Shown here: positions 1-6,432 of the stretch, one piece after another | Layout of the letters: each line of letters opens with the position of its first letter | Position numbering within the stretch: the stretch's first letter is position 1 | DNA from: Acidobacteriota bacterium | GTDB lineage: Bacteria; Acidobacteriota; Terriglobia; UBA7540 | Assembly (NCBI GenBank): GCA_021827245.1 | Contig: JAKAWN010000079.1 | Coordinates: forward strand, 1-19,459 | Reading direction: 5' to 3' | Length of the DNA: 19,459 nt | Position numbers and translations under genes: made by a program | The notes under the pieces: generated by a model | Databases searched by the model: none | Told to the model about the DNA's origin: nothing | Seen by the model: the letters and a program-made list of their open reading frames with translations, nothing else

Positions 1-1264
1 CTTTTCCAGAAAGCTGGAGGGTGAGGAATTGCGGCTGGGGCTTTGAGGGACGGCTGAAGTTCTTCCATGCGGGATAGCAAGCGATGAAGGAAAAGGTGAG
101 GCCGAAGCTGGCGAGCGTGCGCAAAGGGAACGAGCCGGGCCAAATGTCGGCGTTGAACATCAGCACAGCAGCCGAAACAAGGATTCCAGTGTAAAGCACC
201 ATCGCCGGCCTCTGCCGGCCGGCCCAGGCCTGAAGCATGAGGGATGGCCGGAGCAGCACAGCCGTGATCGCGGTGGTGAGCAGAAAGAGCGCGATGCCTT
301 GGAGCATGGCCATTTCCAGCACGCGCAGCACGAAATTGTGAAGAATGTAAAAGACCAGGGAATTGGCGCCCCAGAAGCGGATCTCGATCAGTCTTGCGCT
401 CCATGATGCGGTGAGCCAGCGGCGTAGCGACGCCCACCACCAGCTTGCCGCCACGCAGCCGAGCAGAAAATAGTCCGGGCTCATCCACCATTTATCGAAT
501 CGGAAAGGACGGAACAGCCAGATCATCCCAACACCTGCCAGCGAGGCGGCGCCGATGGCCCAACCGAGGCGTATGTTTTGATATCGCCTTAAGTGCGCGC
601 CGAGCAGATAGAAGCTGAGCCACGGGATCAGCGGGAACAAGCCCGGGGCCAGGAAGAATGAGGCAAGTCCGCCTGCGGTTGTCTTCCAGTGCAGATGCTC
701 ATTCGCGAAGAGAAGCAGGAAAGGCAGCGGAAAAAGCCATGTCCAGGAGCGTGGCAAAATCCGCCTCAGGCCGAGCATGGCCAGCATCGACAGGCCGGCG
801 ATCTGAAAAACATCGCAGCTCCACCCTGTGCCCTGGACGTAATTGTTGGCGAAGCCGGCAAAGATCAGGAAAATGGCGTTCCAGGCCAACTTCTTTTCGT
901 CTCCCGGCCGCCGCTCGACCACACCCGCCAGGTTCATTCCCGTCGAGGCAAAGAAGAGCACGGCGCCCATCGTTGCTTCATCGAGCCAGGGCGCGTGTGC
1001 AAAGGAAACGTGCGCGGCCACCATCAGCAGGCACGCAACTCCCTTGATCACGTCAACCGCGCTGTCGCGGTGCGGACTGAGCGTAATGGGAGGAAACAGC
1101 CGGCGGGGCGGCGCTTCCTCGAGGCCGAGGATGGAAGCTGGACTGGACATTATTTCGGAAATCTCGGACAATCCGAAGCCCGCCAGGCAAACTGAGTCGT
1201 TGACCGGGTCCGGGGCGGAACTCGAACTGTCAGTGCATGCGGCAGGTTCATCACCTGAGGTCAT
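1..1264 (-). CDS. Multi-pass acyltransferase-like membrane protein (partial, runs off left edge)
   Basis: An open frame on the minus strand has no stop from ATG 1264 to the window edge, giving about 421 residues with the C-terminus missing. After a polar N-terminus comes RDSAVDVIKGVACLLMVAAH, which resembles the opening helix of DUF1624 (heparan-alpha-glucosaminide N-acetyltransferase) and acyltransferase-3 proteins (R-x-x-x-x-D-x-x-[RK]-G with a following His). About ten hydrophobic segments follow, rich in Trp, Phe and Leu. These families move acyl groups across the inner membrane onto sugars or cell-envelope polymers; the substrate here is unknown. ATG 1150 is an alternative start that removes a 38-residue, poorly conserved-looking leader; neither start has a good ribosome-binding site. 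It lies downstream of the NamZ-like gene on the same strand (98-base gap), so a shared role in envelope sugar turnover is possible. The existence of the gene is clear; the family is a moderate-confidence guess. Confidence 0.7.
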   Translation of the reverse strand, partial: MTSGDEPAACTDSSSSAPDPVNDSVCLAGFGLSEISEIMSSPASILGLEEAPPRRLFPPITLSPHRDSAVDVIKGVACLLMVAAHVSFAHAPWLDEATMGAVLFFASTGMNLAGVVERRPGDEKKLAWNAIFLIFAGFANNYVQGTGWSCDVFQIAGLSMLAMLGLRRILPRSWTWLFPLPFLLLFANEHLHWKTTAGGLASFFLAPGLFPLIPWLSFYLLGAHLRRYQNIRLGWAIGAASLAGVGMIWLFRPFRFDKWWMSPDYFLLGCVAASWWWASLRRWLTASWSARLIEIRFWGANSLVFYILHNFVLRVLEMAMLQGIALFLLTTAITAVLLRPSLMLQAWAGRQRPAMVLYTGILVSAAVLMFNADIWPGSFPLRTLASFGLTFSFIACYPAWKNFSRPSKPQPQFLTLQLSGK

Positions 1265-1362
1265 TATGAGGCAGTGAACGCTTGCTGGACAAGAGCGCCC
1301 GGTAAATTTTTCCTAGATTTTACTTTACCCCGGACAAGAGCCGGAAGCGCATCCGCCACTCG

Positions 1363-2685
1363 TCAGTAAAGCAGATATTTATCCCTTGTTTGCATGAAAC
1401 GCAGCAAGGCCGGCCGATAGCTCCGCTCGATCGCCTCGGGTTCCTGGCTTGACTGAAGGGCGGCAACCACAGACGCACTGCCAATGAGTATTTTATTTAC
1501 GTCCACATTGATCTTCCCCGGATACAGCTTCTCGAGTGCATGGATAATCTCCAGACCCAAACGCACGCTGTTGAAGCGATCCCGGTCGGTTACGACGAAG
1601 CGCACGCCACTGATGGTTTTGCCTGCGAAGTTGAGTGTTTTGCCTGGGTAGAGGGAGAAAGACGGGTGCAAGCGTGTCGGATAAGCGCGAACTCCCGGGA
1701 TTGCGCGAGCGTTCAAAAAACCTGCCAGTTTCCGCGCGTCCAACCAGTCCGCTCCAACCTGCTGGTACGGAACGCGGGTCCCTACCCCGACCGAGAAGTT
1801 CGGCGTTCCCTGGAGCAGACAGATGCCCGGATAGAGAAGGGCTTCCGGAAGGCTCGTCATCTGTGGCGAAGGATCGATCCAGGTCAGGTCCGTCTCATCC
1901 CACCAATCGCTGCGTCTCCATCCATTCATCCGGACCACGTGCAGGTCCGCACCCAGTCCTTGCTGGCCGTTCACAAATTGTGCAAACTCCCCCAAGGTCA
2001 AGCCATGCCGGATCGGAACTCGGGCGCAGCCCACGAACGACTCCAAATCTTTGTCAAGAACGGGCCCTTCCACATGATTACCTGTTATGGGATTGGGGCG
2101 GTCCAACACATAAAACGAGAGGTGAAGCCGGGCGGCTTCTTCCATGGCATAGGTCATCGTAGTATTGTATGTATAAAATCGTGCACCAACGTCCTGAATG
2201 TCGAAGACAAGCGTATCGATGCCTTTGAGCATTTCAGCCGTAGGCCGGCGCACGTTCCCGTTATACAGGCTAAAGATAGGGAGACGGGTAACCGGGTCAA
2301 CCGAGTTAGGGATGATTGCCTGCTCACTCTTTCCCCAAAACCCGGACTCCGGCGAGAACAGCGCGTGAACTTTAATCCCCGCCGCGAGCATGAGATCGAC
2401 ATTGCGCTTTCCATCCCGACTGAGTCCGGTCTGGTTTGTGATCAGTCCGACATGTCTGCCTCTGAGCGGAGCGAAATCATTCTGCACAAGCACATCCAAA
2501 CCCGTAAGCACGCCTCCGCTTGACGCGCCACTCTCGCTCTGTGCGGAGGTCTCGGAGGACGAGGTTCCTGTTAAAGGCTTAGCGAGAGCGCTGGCTGAGA
2601 GAAGGTTGCTTGGACTGACCGATAGCACGGCTGCCCCTATCCCAAGTTGTCGTAACATTTCGCGTCGTGATTTGGGCTTCATCAT
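1363..2685 (-). CDS. NamZ/DUF1343-family exo-beta-N-acetylmuramidase-like protein, exported
   Basis: The protein of about 440 residues carries the DUF1343 (NamZ, GH171) signatures in order: GLITNQTG near residue 80, FSPESGFWG near 110, FDIQDVGARFYTY, VLDRPNPITG, RHGLTLGEFA, and a C-terminal TDRDRFNSVRLGLE block. Known members remove terminal MurNAc from peptidoglycan fragments during cell-wall recycling. The N-terminus (SRREMLRQLG, then a hydrophobic stretch ending ASALA) looks like a Tat-type signal peptide, so the enzyme probably acts outside the cytoplasm. I chose ATG 2685 (or the adjacent 2682) because AAAGGGA sits just upstream; an in-frame ATG at 2727 would add 14 residues in front of the signal. 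Two positions deviate from the usual family pattern: PEHG is PESG, and the usual EGTN-type motif reads QGTPNFSVGVGT. Activity may therefore be altered. Confidence 0.9.
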   Translation of the reverse strand: MMKPKSRREMLRQLGIGAAVLSVSPSNLLSASALAKPLTGTSSSETSAQSESGASSGGVLTGLDVLVQNDFAPLRGRHVGLITNQTGLSRDGKRNVDLMLAAGIKVHALFSPESGFWGKSEQAIIPNSVDPVTRLPIFSLYNGNVRRPTAEMLKGIDTLVFDIQDVGARFYTYNTTMTYAMEEAARLHLSFYVLDRPNPITGNHVEGPVLDKDLESFVGCARVPIRHGLTLGEFAQFVNGQQGLGADLHVVRMNGWRRSDWWDETDLTWIDPSPQMTSLPEALLYPGICLLQGTPNFSVGVGTRVPYQQVGADWLDARKLAGFLNARAIPGVRAYPTRLHPSFSLYPGKTLNFAGKTISGVRFVVTDRDRFNSVRLGLEIIHALEKLYPGKINVDVNKILIGSASVVAALQSSQEPEAIERSYRPALLRFMQTRDKYLLY

Positions 2686-3213
2686 TGTTCCCTTTCGCGG
2701 ATGTTCCTCAGCGGTAGCCGCGGTCAACTCGCTTCTGTTTGACCATGGGTTCGTCCATGCGATCTTACGAAACGTCGGTAATCATACATAGCTACCGACA
2801 TTTATTAAAGAACCGATCTCCCGAGTTGGGCGAGTGCCTGCCACTGTCCAAGCTGCCACACTGTTCAGCGATGAGCAACGGCGCGATTTCCACGGCGGCG
2901 CGACCGCGACGACTGTGGAAAAACTTTTTCTTAATATCTCTCTCCCGGAAGAACTATAAGGCGGTGTCCTGCCCCGGCCAGGGCTCTCGCGGGCGGACGC
3001 CAACCTGCAGGCAGAATCTTCCGTCTTCGGAAAGTCCCCATCAATTTAAGCGCCCATCTGCTCTTCGCACCCCCGCTGCGCAGACTACGCAGTCCGGATG
3101 CGGAGGTCTACGCAGGAAGACGGTGTCGGCGGGACCGCGAAAAAAGCTTTACCTGGAAGGCTTCTCTCGTGTTAGGTTTTCTTCTCCCGCCGCTCCGGTC
3201 CGGTGAACAAAAG
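2686..3213. other. Intergenic region between NamZ-like and HU-like genes
   Basis: This 528-base stretch separates divergent genes. Apart from the inverted repeat at 2774-2799 it holds no frame with a convincing start, ribosome-binding site or recognisable product. The part from about 2890 onward is GC-rich with mixed base composition and may be decayed mobile-element DNA. Confidence 0.5.
2774..2799. promoter_or_regulatory. Inverted repeat over a possible promoter of the NamZ-like gene
   Basis: GTCGGTA (2774-2780) and TACCGAC (2793-2799) form a perfect 7-base inverted repeat around a 12-base AT-rich spacer. Read on the minus strand, the spacer contains TATGAT, a plausible -10 element, about 100 bases upstream of the NamZ-like start codon. 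No convincing -35 is seen. The arrangement fits an operator covering a promoter, but no regulator is identifiable nearby. Confidence 0.4.
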
Positions 3214-3579
3214 ATGTCCCAACCGCGCAAGCCCGGCCGCGCCACCAAAGGCTTTCGTGACCGCCTGGTCTCGGAACTGCAGGCGAAGGGGTACAAGTAC
3301 GAGATCGCCCGGCGGGCGGTGGGGAAGGTCTTTGACCTGATGAAGCAGCGCCGCTATCGGCGCCTGGGCAAGATCGTCGACATTCCCCAATATCTTTTCC
3401 GAGTCGGGTTGGACAAAAAGCTTCCGGGGCCGCGCCGCCAGCACCGGCCAGGCCCCGAAAAAAGCGTCTCACAGAAGCGCTCTTTGTCTTCTCATCCTCA
3501 TCGGATCGCCGTGGTACCTCAGCAGAACCGCTACGATGTTCCCTCGCGCACGCGGGGGATCAAGCCCGGGAAGCGCTGA
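3214..3579 (+). CDS. Small basic protein with HU/IHF-like N-terminal half
   Basis: A 121-residue, strongly basic protein begins at ATG 3214, after a weak GGTGA. Residues about 12-52 (GFRDRLVSELQAKGYKYEIA and the following ARRAVGKVFDLMKQ) read like the two-helix dimerisation part of HU/IHF nucleoid proteins, where two helices precede a beta arm starting with G-x-[IV]-V-x-[IL]-P; here GKIVDIP is present. The C-terminal part is Arg/Pro/Lys-rich and does not match a normal HU arm, so it may be frameshifted or a divergent tail. HU-like proteins bend DNA and are often carried by phages and integrative elements, in keeping with the phage and recombinase remnants downstream. It could also be an unrelated small basic protein. 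An in-frame upstream start at 3169 is possible but has no better signal. Confidence 0.4.
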   Translation: MSQPRKPGRATKGFRDRLVSELQAKGYKYEIARRAVGKVFDLMKQRRYRRLGKIVDIPQYLFRVGLDKKLPGPRRQHRPGPEKSVSQKRSLSSHPHRIAVVPQQNRYDVPSRTRGIKPGKR

Positions 3580-3975
3580 GCCGTTCTCTCCCAGGCTCTC
3601 CCAGTGTGATTGTCAACTGAAAATTCCCCAGGTCTTGCCGTGCGAGGACTTCAGGCAGCATGGAACGCGGCTGTGCCGGGTGGGGATTCCGATGTGGGCC
3701 AAAATCTGACCTTTCCTCGCAAAACTTTCGCGCCAGAATCGTCCAGGAACGACGATCTCCCAGTCTCTCGACCGAGATACCCCCTCTTTGGCTCAGACCT
3801 TCTTGCCACCGCGCTCCTTGCGCATCGACTCGCCGTGCCAGGGGCTGGCCTGCCTGCGGAGCGTATGGGAAGACGTGAAGACGAGGTCCCGGGGCTGGGC
3901 GCGGCAGTGCGATGGATGGTGGCAAGGCCCACGTGGATACGGAGGGACCACTGTTCTAATCAATCACACTCTGAG
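3580..3975. other. Gene-poor interval between HU-like and phage-like genes
   Basis: This interval of 396 bases has several overlapping frames on both strands but none with a recognisable product, and codon choice gives no preference. The segment from 3607 (TGTGATTGTCAACTGAAAAT) looks somewhat like the terminal repeat of some IS21-type elements, but no partner copy was seen in the window. I regard it as decayed mobile DNA. Confidence 0.4.
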
Positions 3976-4533
3976 TTAGCGGAAATGGGCCCAGCCATTC
4001 CTGCATACCCCGAAGACCTTCATCGTTGCCGCCGCGCCCATTTCATTGGTGCCGGCCAGGGTCCCGTCGAAGGGCAGGATCTGGTCGGAATACCAGGGAG
4101 CCGCGGCTTCCTTGAAGCCGGAGACGGTCGAAAGCTGGGTGTCAAGCTGACCGATCGTGGCGGCGATGTCCCGGCTGCTGTCGCGAACCAGGGCCGAACT
4201 GAACATCCCAGCCTGGCCGATGAAGCCTTTCGAATCGAGCTTGTATTCGGGCCGGATGTCGTCGATGTTGGCGACGAACTGGCCACCGGCCTGGCGGACC
4301 AGGTTCAGCAGGGCATGCCGGTCGAAGTTGATCCAGATGAGCGAGCCGGCCACGCCGCGCTTGGCGCGGGAGAAAGCCCGGGGATCAGGAGAGCCCATGG
4401 TGTAGATGGGCGCCTTTTCACGGTGGATGGAATAGCTGATCGCCTGGATCTCGGCGAACGTCAGGTGGCCGATGACAGCCCGGATGTCGGTCCCGGAAAG
4501 AGAGTTGCAGGATCTCGTGCAATCACTCTCCAT
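3976..4533 (-). pseudogene. Phage virion structural protein remnant, C-terminus truncated
   Basis: The 185-residue product resembles a family of tailed-phage virion proteins. It has SGTDIRAVIG near the N-terminus, then FAEIQAISYSIHREKAPIYT, MGSPDPRAFSRAKRGVAGSL (G-S-x-[DN]-P-[RK]-x-[FI]-[ST]-R-G-like), and a FDRHALL motif. Near the end ILPFDGTLAGTNEMGAAATM corresponds to the family block LPPFDxTxxxxNEYG. Family members normally continue for some 20-30 residues past the following V-x-G-V. Here the frame changes character at VFGVCRNGWAHFR and stops, so the end is probably lost. No capsid, terminase or tail genes accompany it, so this is a relic of a prophage or phage-derived element. No good ribosome-binding site precedes ATG 4533. 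Recognition is from memory of the motif pattern, not from a search. Confidence 0.55.
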
Positions 4534-4715
4534 GGCGCCGCCCAGTGTATTGACAGTGTTACCGATAGGTAGACTCCTTTTTCAGTAGGAGGACCTCAGG
4601 GTCGCATCGACGGAAGCTGCAACTTCCTTTTTTCCCGGGGGCGACCGGCTTTATAAAAGCCTGGATCTGTGGTGGTATATAAGTATGTAAGTCCATCCTT
4701 CTAAGGAGTTACTTG

Positions 4716-4838
4716 ATGCCGGTTCCCTTGGGTGCCTCTCTTCGCCGCCAGCACATGCGCCGGCACCGCTCCCTCCCGCACCCAGATTTTCATCAGCTTT
4801 CCCTCCGGCGCCCGGGCGAGCTACTCGACGGGCCTTAA
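4716..4838 (+). CDS. Possible 40-residue small protein
   Basis: ATG 4716 is preceded by TAAGGAG at a 7-base distance, a good ribosome-binding site, and by an AT-rich stretch (GGTATATAAGTATG) that could be a promoter. The frame encodes 40 residues rich in Arg, His, Leu and Pro, with no recognised motif. The opposite strand of the same DNA carries a fragment (KLMKIWVREGAVPAHVLAAK) that looks at least as protein-like, so this small gene may be accidental. Confidence 0.25.
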   Translation: MPVPLGASLRRQHMRRHRSLPHPDFHQLSLRRPGELLDGP

Positions 4839-4934
4839 GAACCCCGATCCCGGTTTTATGCCAGGAGCCTTTTTGCGGGGCGGCCGGAATGGATTGAGCC
4901 TTCTACCCCGTCCGGCGGTCACGAAACGCAGTGT

Positions 4935-4948
4935 AGGGTTTTATGACC
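4935..4948 (-). repeat. Left inverted copy of the GGTCATAAAACCCT motif
   Basis: AGGGTTTTATGACC at 4935-4948 is the exact reverse complement of the 14-mer at 5896-5909 on the other side of the recombinase. A degenerate copy, CGGTTTTATGCC, lies 85 bases further left at 4851-4862. The motif may be a binding or crossover site of the recombinase, or mark the ends of a mobile cassette. Confidence 0.6.
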
Positions 4949-5038
4949 GCCCTGGCGGGGCTGCCTGACTGCGAACCGGGATCCCGGGATCACTTCAGAA
5001 GGGTGTGCCCGGCGCTGTCCAGATAAGGAGGTGGGCCG

Positions 5039-5152
5039 ATGCCGCTGAAAAAGGGCCTGAAGAAATCCATCGCCGAGATGCCGCCGGAGTTGATCCGCGA
5101 TGACGTCAGGCGGAATCCGCCCGGGGGACCGCGGAAGAAAGGCCACGAGTGA
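5039..5152 (+). CDS. 37-residue small basic protein, cassette gene
   Basis: ATG 5039 follows a very strong ribosome-binding site (AAGGAGG, 7 bases away). The product, MPLKKGLKKSIAEMPPELIR followed by a Gly/Pro/Lys-rich end, is basic and has no recognised domain. Its stop TGA shares a base with the ATG of the next small gene (TGATG), indicating translational coupling. Together with the next gene and the recombinase it forms a compact three-gene set inside the repeat-bounded cassette. Such tiny genes often accompany mobile-element recombinases, but I do not know its function. Confidence 0.6.
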   Translation: MPLKKGLKKSIAEMPPELIRDDVRRNPPGGPRKKGHE

Positions 5153-5280
5153 TGCGAGGCATCAACGAAGAGCGGGAAGAATACGACCGCCGGCAGTACC
5201 GCTGGGGAGAAGAGCTCTACAGCGAAAACCCGCACTGGAAGCAGATGGAGCAGTGGAACGATGAACTGAAGGGCCAGTGA
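5152..5280 (+). CDS. 42-residue charged, aromatic-rich protein, cassette gene
   Basis: The frame starts at ATG 5152, overlapping the stop of the previous small gene by one base. It encodes 42 residues beginning MRGINEEREEYDRRQYRWGE, rich in Glu, Arg, Trp and Tyr and probably one amphipathic helix. It ends at 5280, 30 bases before the recombinase start, and is likely co-translated with its neighbours. No family is recognised; an accessory or DNA-mimic role would be speculation. Confidence 0.55.
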   Translation: MRGINEEREEYDRRQYRWGEELYSENPHWKQMEQWNDELKGQ

Positions 5281-5310
5281 AGAAGAGCTGGCCGGGATGC
5301 AGGTGGACGA

Positions 5311-5893
5311 ATGGTTCTGAAAAAAGCCGTCCTCTACCTGCGCATTTCGAAGCTTGACCAGCATCCCGAAACCCAGCTGCACGACCTCAAGCAACTGGTC
5401 GGGCAGCGGAGCCTCGAAATCACCCAGATCTACGAAGACCGGGTGACCGGGGCCCAGGAATCGCGGCCTGGACTCGACCGGATGATGGCGGATGCCCGCC
5501 GGGGTAAATTCAACCTGCTGCTGGTCTGGGCTTTCGACCGGGTGGCGAGGTCGACGCGGCATTTTCTCAATACCCTGGACGAACTCGGCCATCTGAACGT
5601 CGAGTTCGTCAGCTTCCGGGAGCAGATCGATACGAGCGGGCCTCTGGGAAGTGCGATGCTGACCATAATCGGAGCGATCGCGGAGCTGGAGCGATCATTA
5701 ATTCGAGAGCGGGTGTGCACCGGGCTGCGAAGGGCAAAGCTGGAAGGCAAGCACATCGGCAGGCCGAAACTCGAGATCGATGTGAAGCCGTTCTCGACGA
5801 CCGCGCCCGGGAATGAGCCTGAATGAACTGGTGCGGAAGTATCAGGTCAGCAAAGCGAGCATCTGTAAACTGCTGAAAGGGACCTCAGAATAG
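5311..5893 (+). pseudogene. Serine recombinase (resolvase/invertase type) with frameshifted C-terminus
   Basis: The N-terminal domain is a clear serine recombinase: AVLYLRISKLDQHPETQLHD with the catalytic Ser at residue 13 inside YLRIS, the helix block GLDRMMADARRGKFNLLLVW, FDRVARS, and the long E-helix start AIAELERSLIRERV. As it stands the frame ends at 5826 after 171 residues. The missing helix-turn-helix is present downstream in other frames: VLDDRAR and then MSLNELVRKYQVSKASICKLLKG. Adding one G after 5784 and one G in the 5808-5811 run restores a continuous protein of about 194 residues ending at 5893. Both lesions look like one-base losses next to G runs, so they may be sequencing errors or true decay. 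AGGTGG precedes ATG 5311. The enzyme would cut and rejoin DNA at paired short sites; the flanking GGTCATAAAAC repeats are candidates. Confidence 0.85.
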
Positions 5894-5978
5894 GGGGTCA
5901 TAAAACCCTGAAAAAACCGGCACCGTAACCTGTTGATTCTAAGACCCCGGATTTTGCAGATATCGGGGGTCATAAAAC
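5893..5978 (+). repeat. Paired GGGGGTCATAAAAC direct repeats after the recombinase
   Basis: GGGGGTCATAAAAC occurs at 5893-5906 and again at 5965-5978, 72 bases apart. The first copy overlaps the restored recombinase stop codon and, extended to GGTCATAAAACCCT, is the exact inverse of 4935-4948. Between them GACCCC (5943-5948) can pair with GGGGTC (5966-5971). The layout of two copies at each side, in opposite orientation, resembles recombinase binding sites or element ends. Confidence 0.6.
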
Positions 5979-6048
5979 TGTGGGTTTGGGACTACCCTTT
6001 GCAGCGCTGGCAAGGGGGCAATGACGGACGTTTGCATTCGGTGCAAAC

Positions 6049-6333
6049 GTGCTCGACAGGCTTGAAGATTACGCTGAGCAATTACATCAACTCAGCGAAA
6101 TAGCTGAGGATAGCCGAGCGGACGTCAAGCGCAAGGCAGACCTTTACCGTAAAGTTTACGAAAGCTCCGAAAGCCACCGTGCCCACCGTGCTGCGAATCT
6201 GTGGACGGCAGCATTCTTTACGCCGCTTAGGGATCGGGACGACCCCGCTGTGCCCACCCACGAACGCTTCATGGAATTTCTGGAGCGTGGATTAGCTTTT
6301 GGCCCAATGATCGGCGAGGCTGACACACTTGCC
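6049..6333 (+). pseudogene. Internal fragment of a large Eco57I-like N6-adenine DNA methylase
   Basis: About 95 residues (DRLEDYAEQLHQLSEIAEDS, then KRKADLYRKVYESSES, RAANLWTAAFFTPL, and PTHERFMEFLERG) match the pattern of the helical segment that precedes the NPPW catalytic motif in very large Eco57I-type methylase/restriction proteins, where LW-x-AAFF and a following PTH or PT block are typical. The catalytic domains on both sides are missing. The left end merges with DNA next to the recombinase repeats (a stop lies just upstream at 6019-6021), and the right end is cut exactly where the IS1380 inverted repeat begins (6334). The piece is a relic of a restriction or phage-defence gene, not a functional protein. 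Family recognition is from memory of the motif pattern. Confidence 0.55.
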
Positions 6334-6369
6334 CTTAACCCGCATAATCCACGTTTTTTAAAGGCACGA

Positions 6370-6429
6370 AAAGCCTCCCGGTGGTAAAAAGCTGTTGACA
6401 AGCAGAGTTGAGACAACTGCGGAGGCTTT
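6370..6429 (+). promoter_or_regulatory. Hairpin that could mask the transposase ribosome-binding site
   Basis: AAAGCCTCC (6370-6378) is complementary to GGAGGCTTT (6421-6429), which contains the GGAGG ribosome-binding site of the TTG-initiated transposase. A second small stem, AGTTG-AGA-CAACT (6406-6418), lies in the loop. A transcript reading in from outside would fold the site away, limiting transposase translation. Other IS families are known to use this kind of control; here it is inferred from complementarity alone. Confidence 0.5.
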
Positions 6430-6432
6430 CGC

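Larger units (their letters stand above)
4534..5038. other. Spacer between phage remnant and recombinase cassette
   Basis: This 505-base interval contains the doubtful 40-residue gene at 4716-4838, a small hairpin GGCTTT-ATA-AAAGCC near 4650, and the two left-hand copies of the GGTTTTATG motif (4852-4860 and 4937-4945). No other gene is evident. Two tandem spots rich in G and C around 4870-4990 have no recognisable content. Confidence 0.5.

Noticed and set aside
658..1277. Three overlapping plus-strand frames
   Set aside because: They are shadows of the minus-strand membrane protein that is open to the left edge.
1540..2523. 327-residue plus-strand frame
   Set aside because: It is antisense to the well-supported NamZ/DUF1343 gene.
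3607..3640. IS21-like terminal sequence (TGTCAACTGAAAAT)
   Set aside because: No partner end or transposase gene was found in the window; the resemblance is from memory only.
3610..4572. 320-residue plus-strand frame
   Set aside because: It is opposite the phage virion-protein remnant, which has recognisable motifs; the plus frame has none and no ribosome-binding site.
4710..4862. Minus-strand fragment with KLMKIWVREGAVPAHVLAAK
   Set aside because: It looks somewhat protein-like and is interrupted by an in-frame TAG, but no family is recognised and no start signal is visible.
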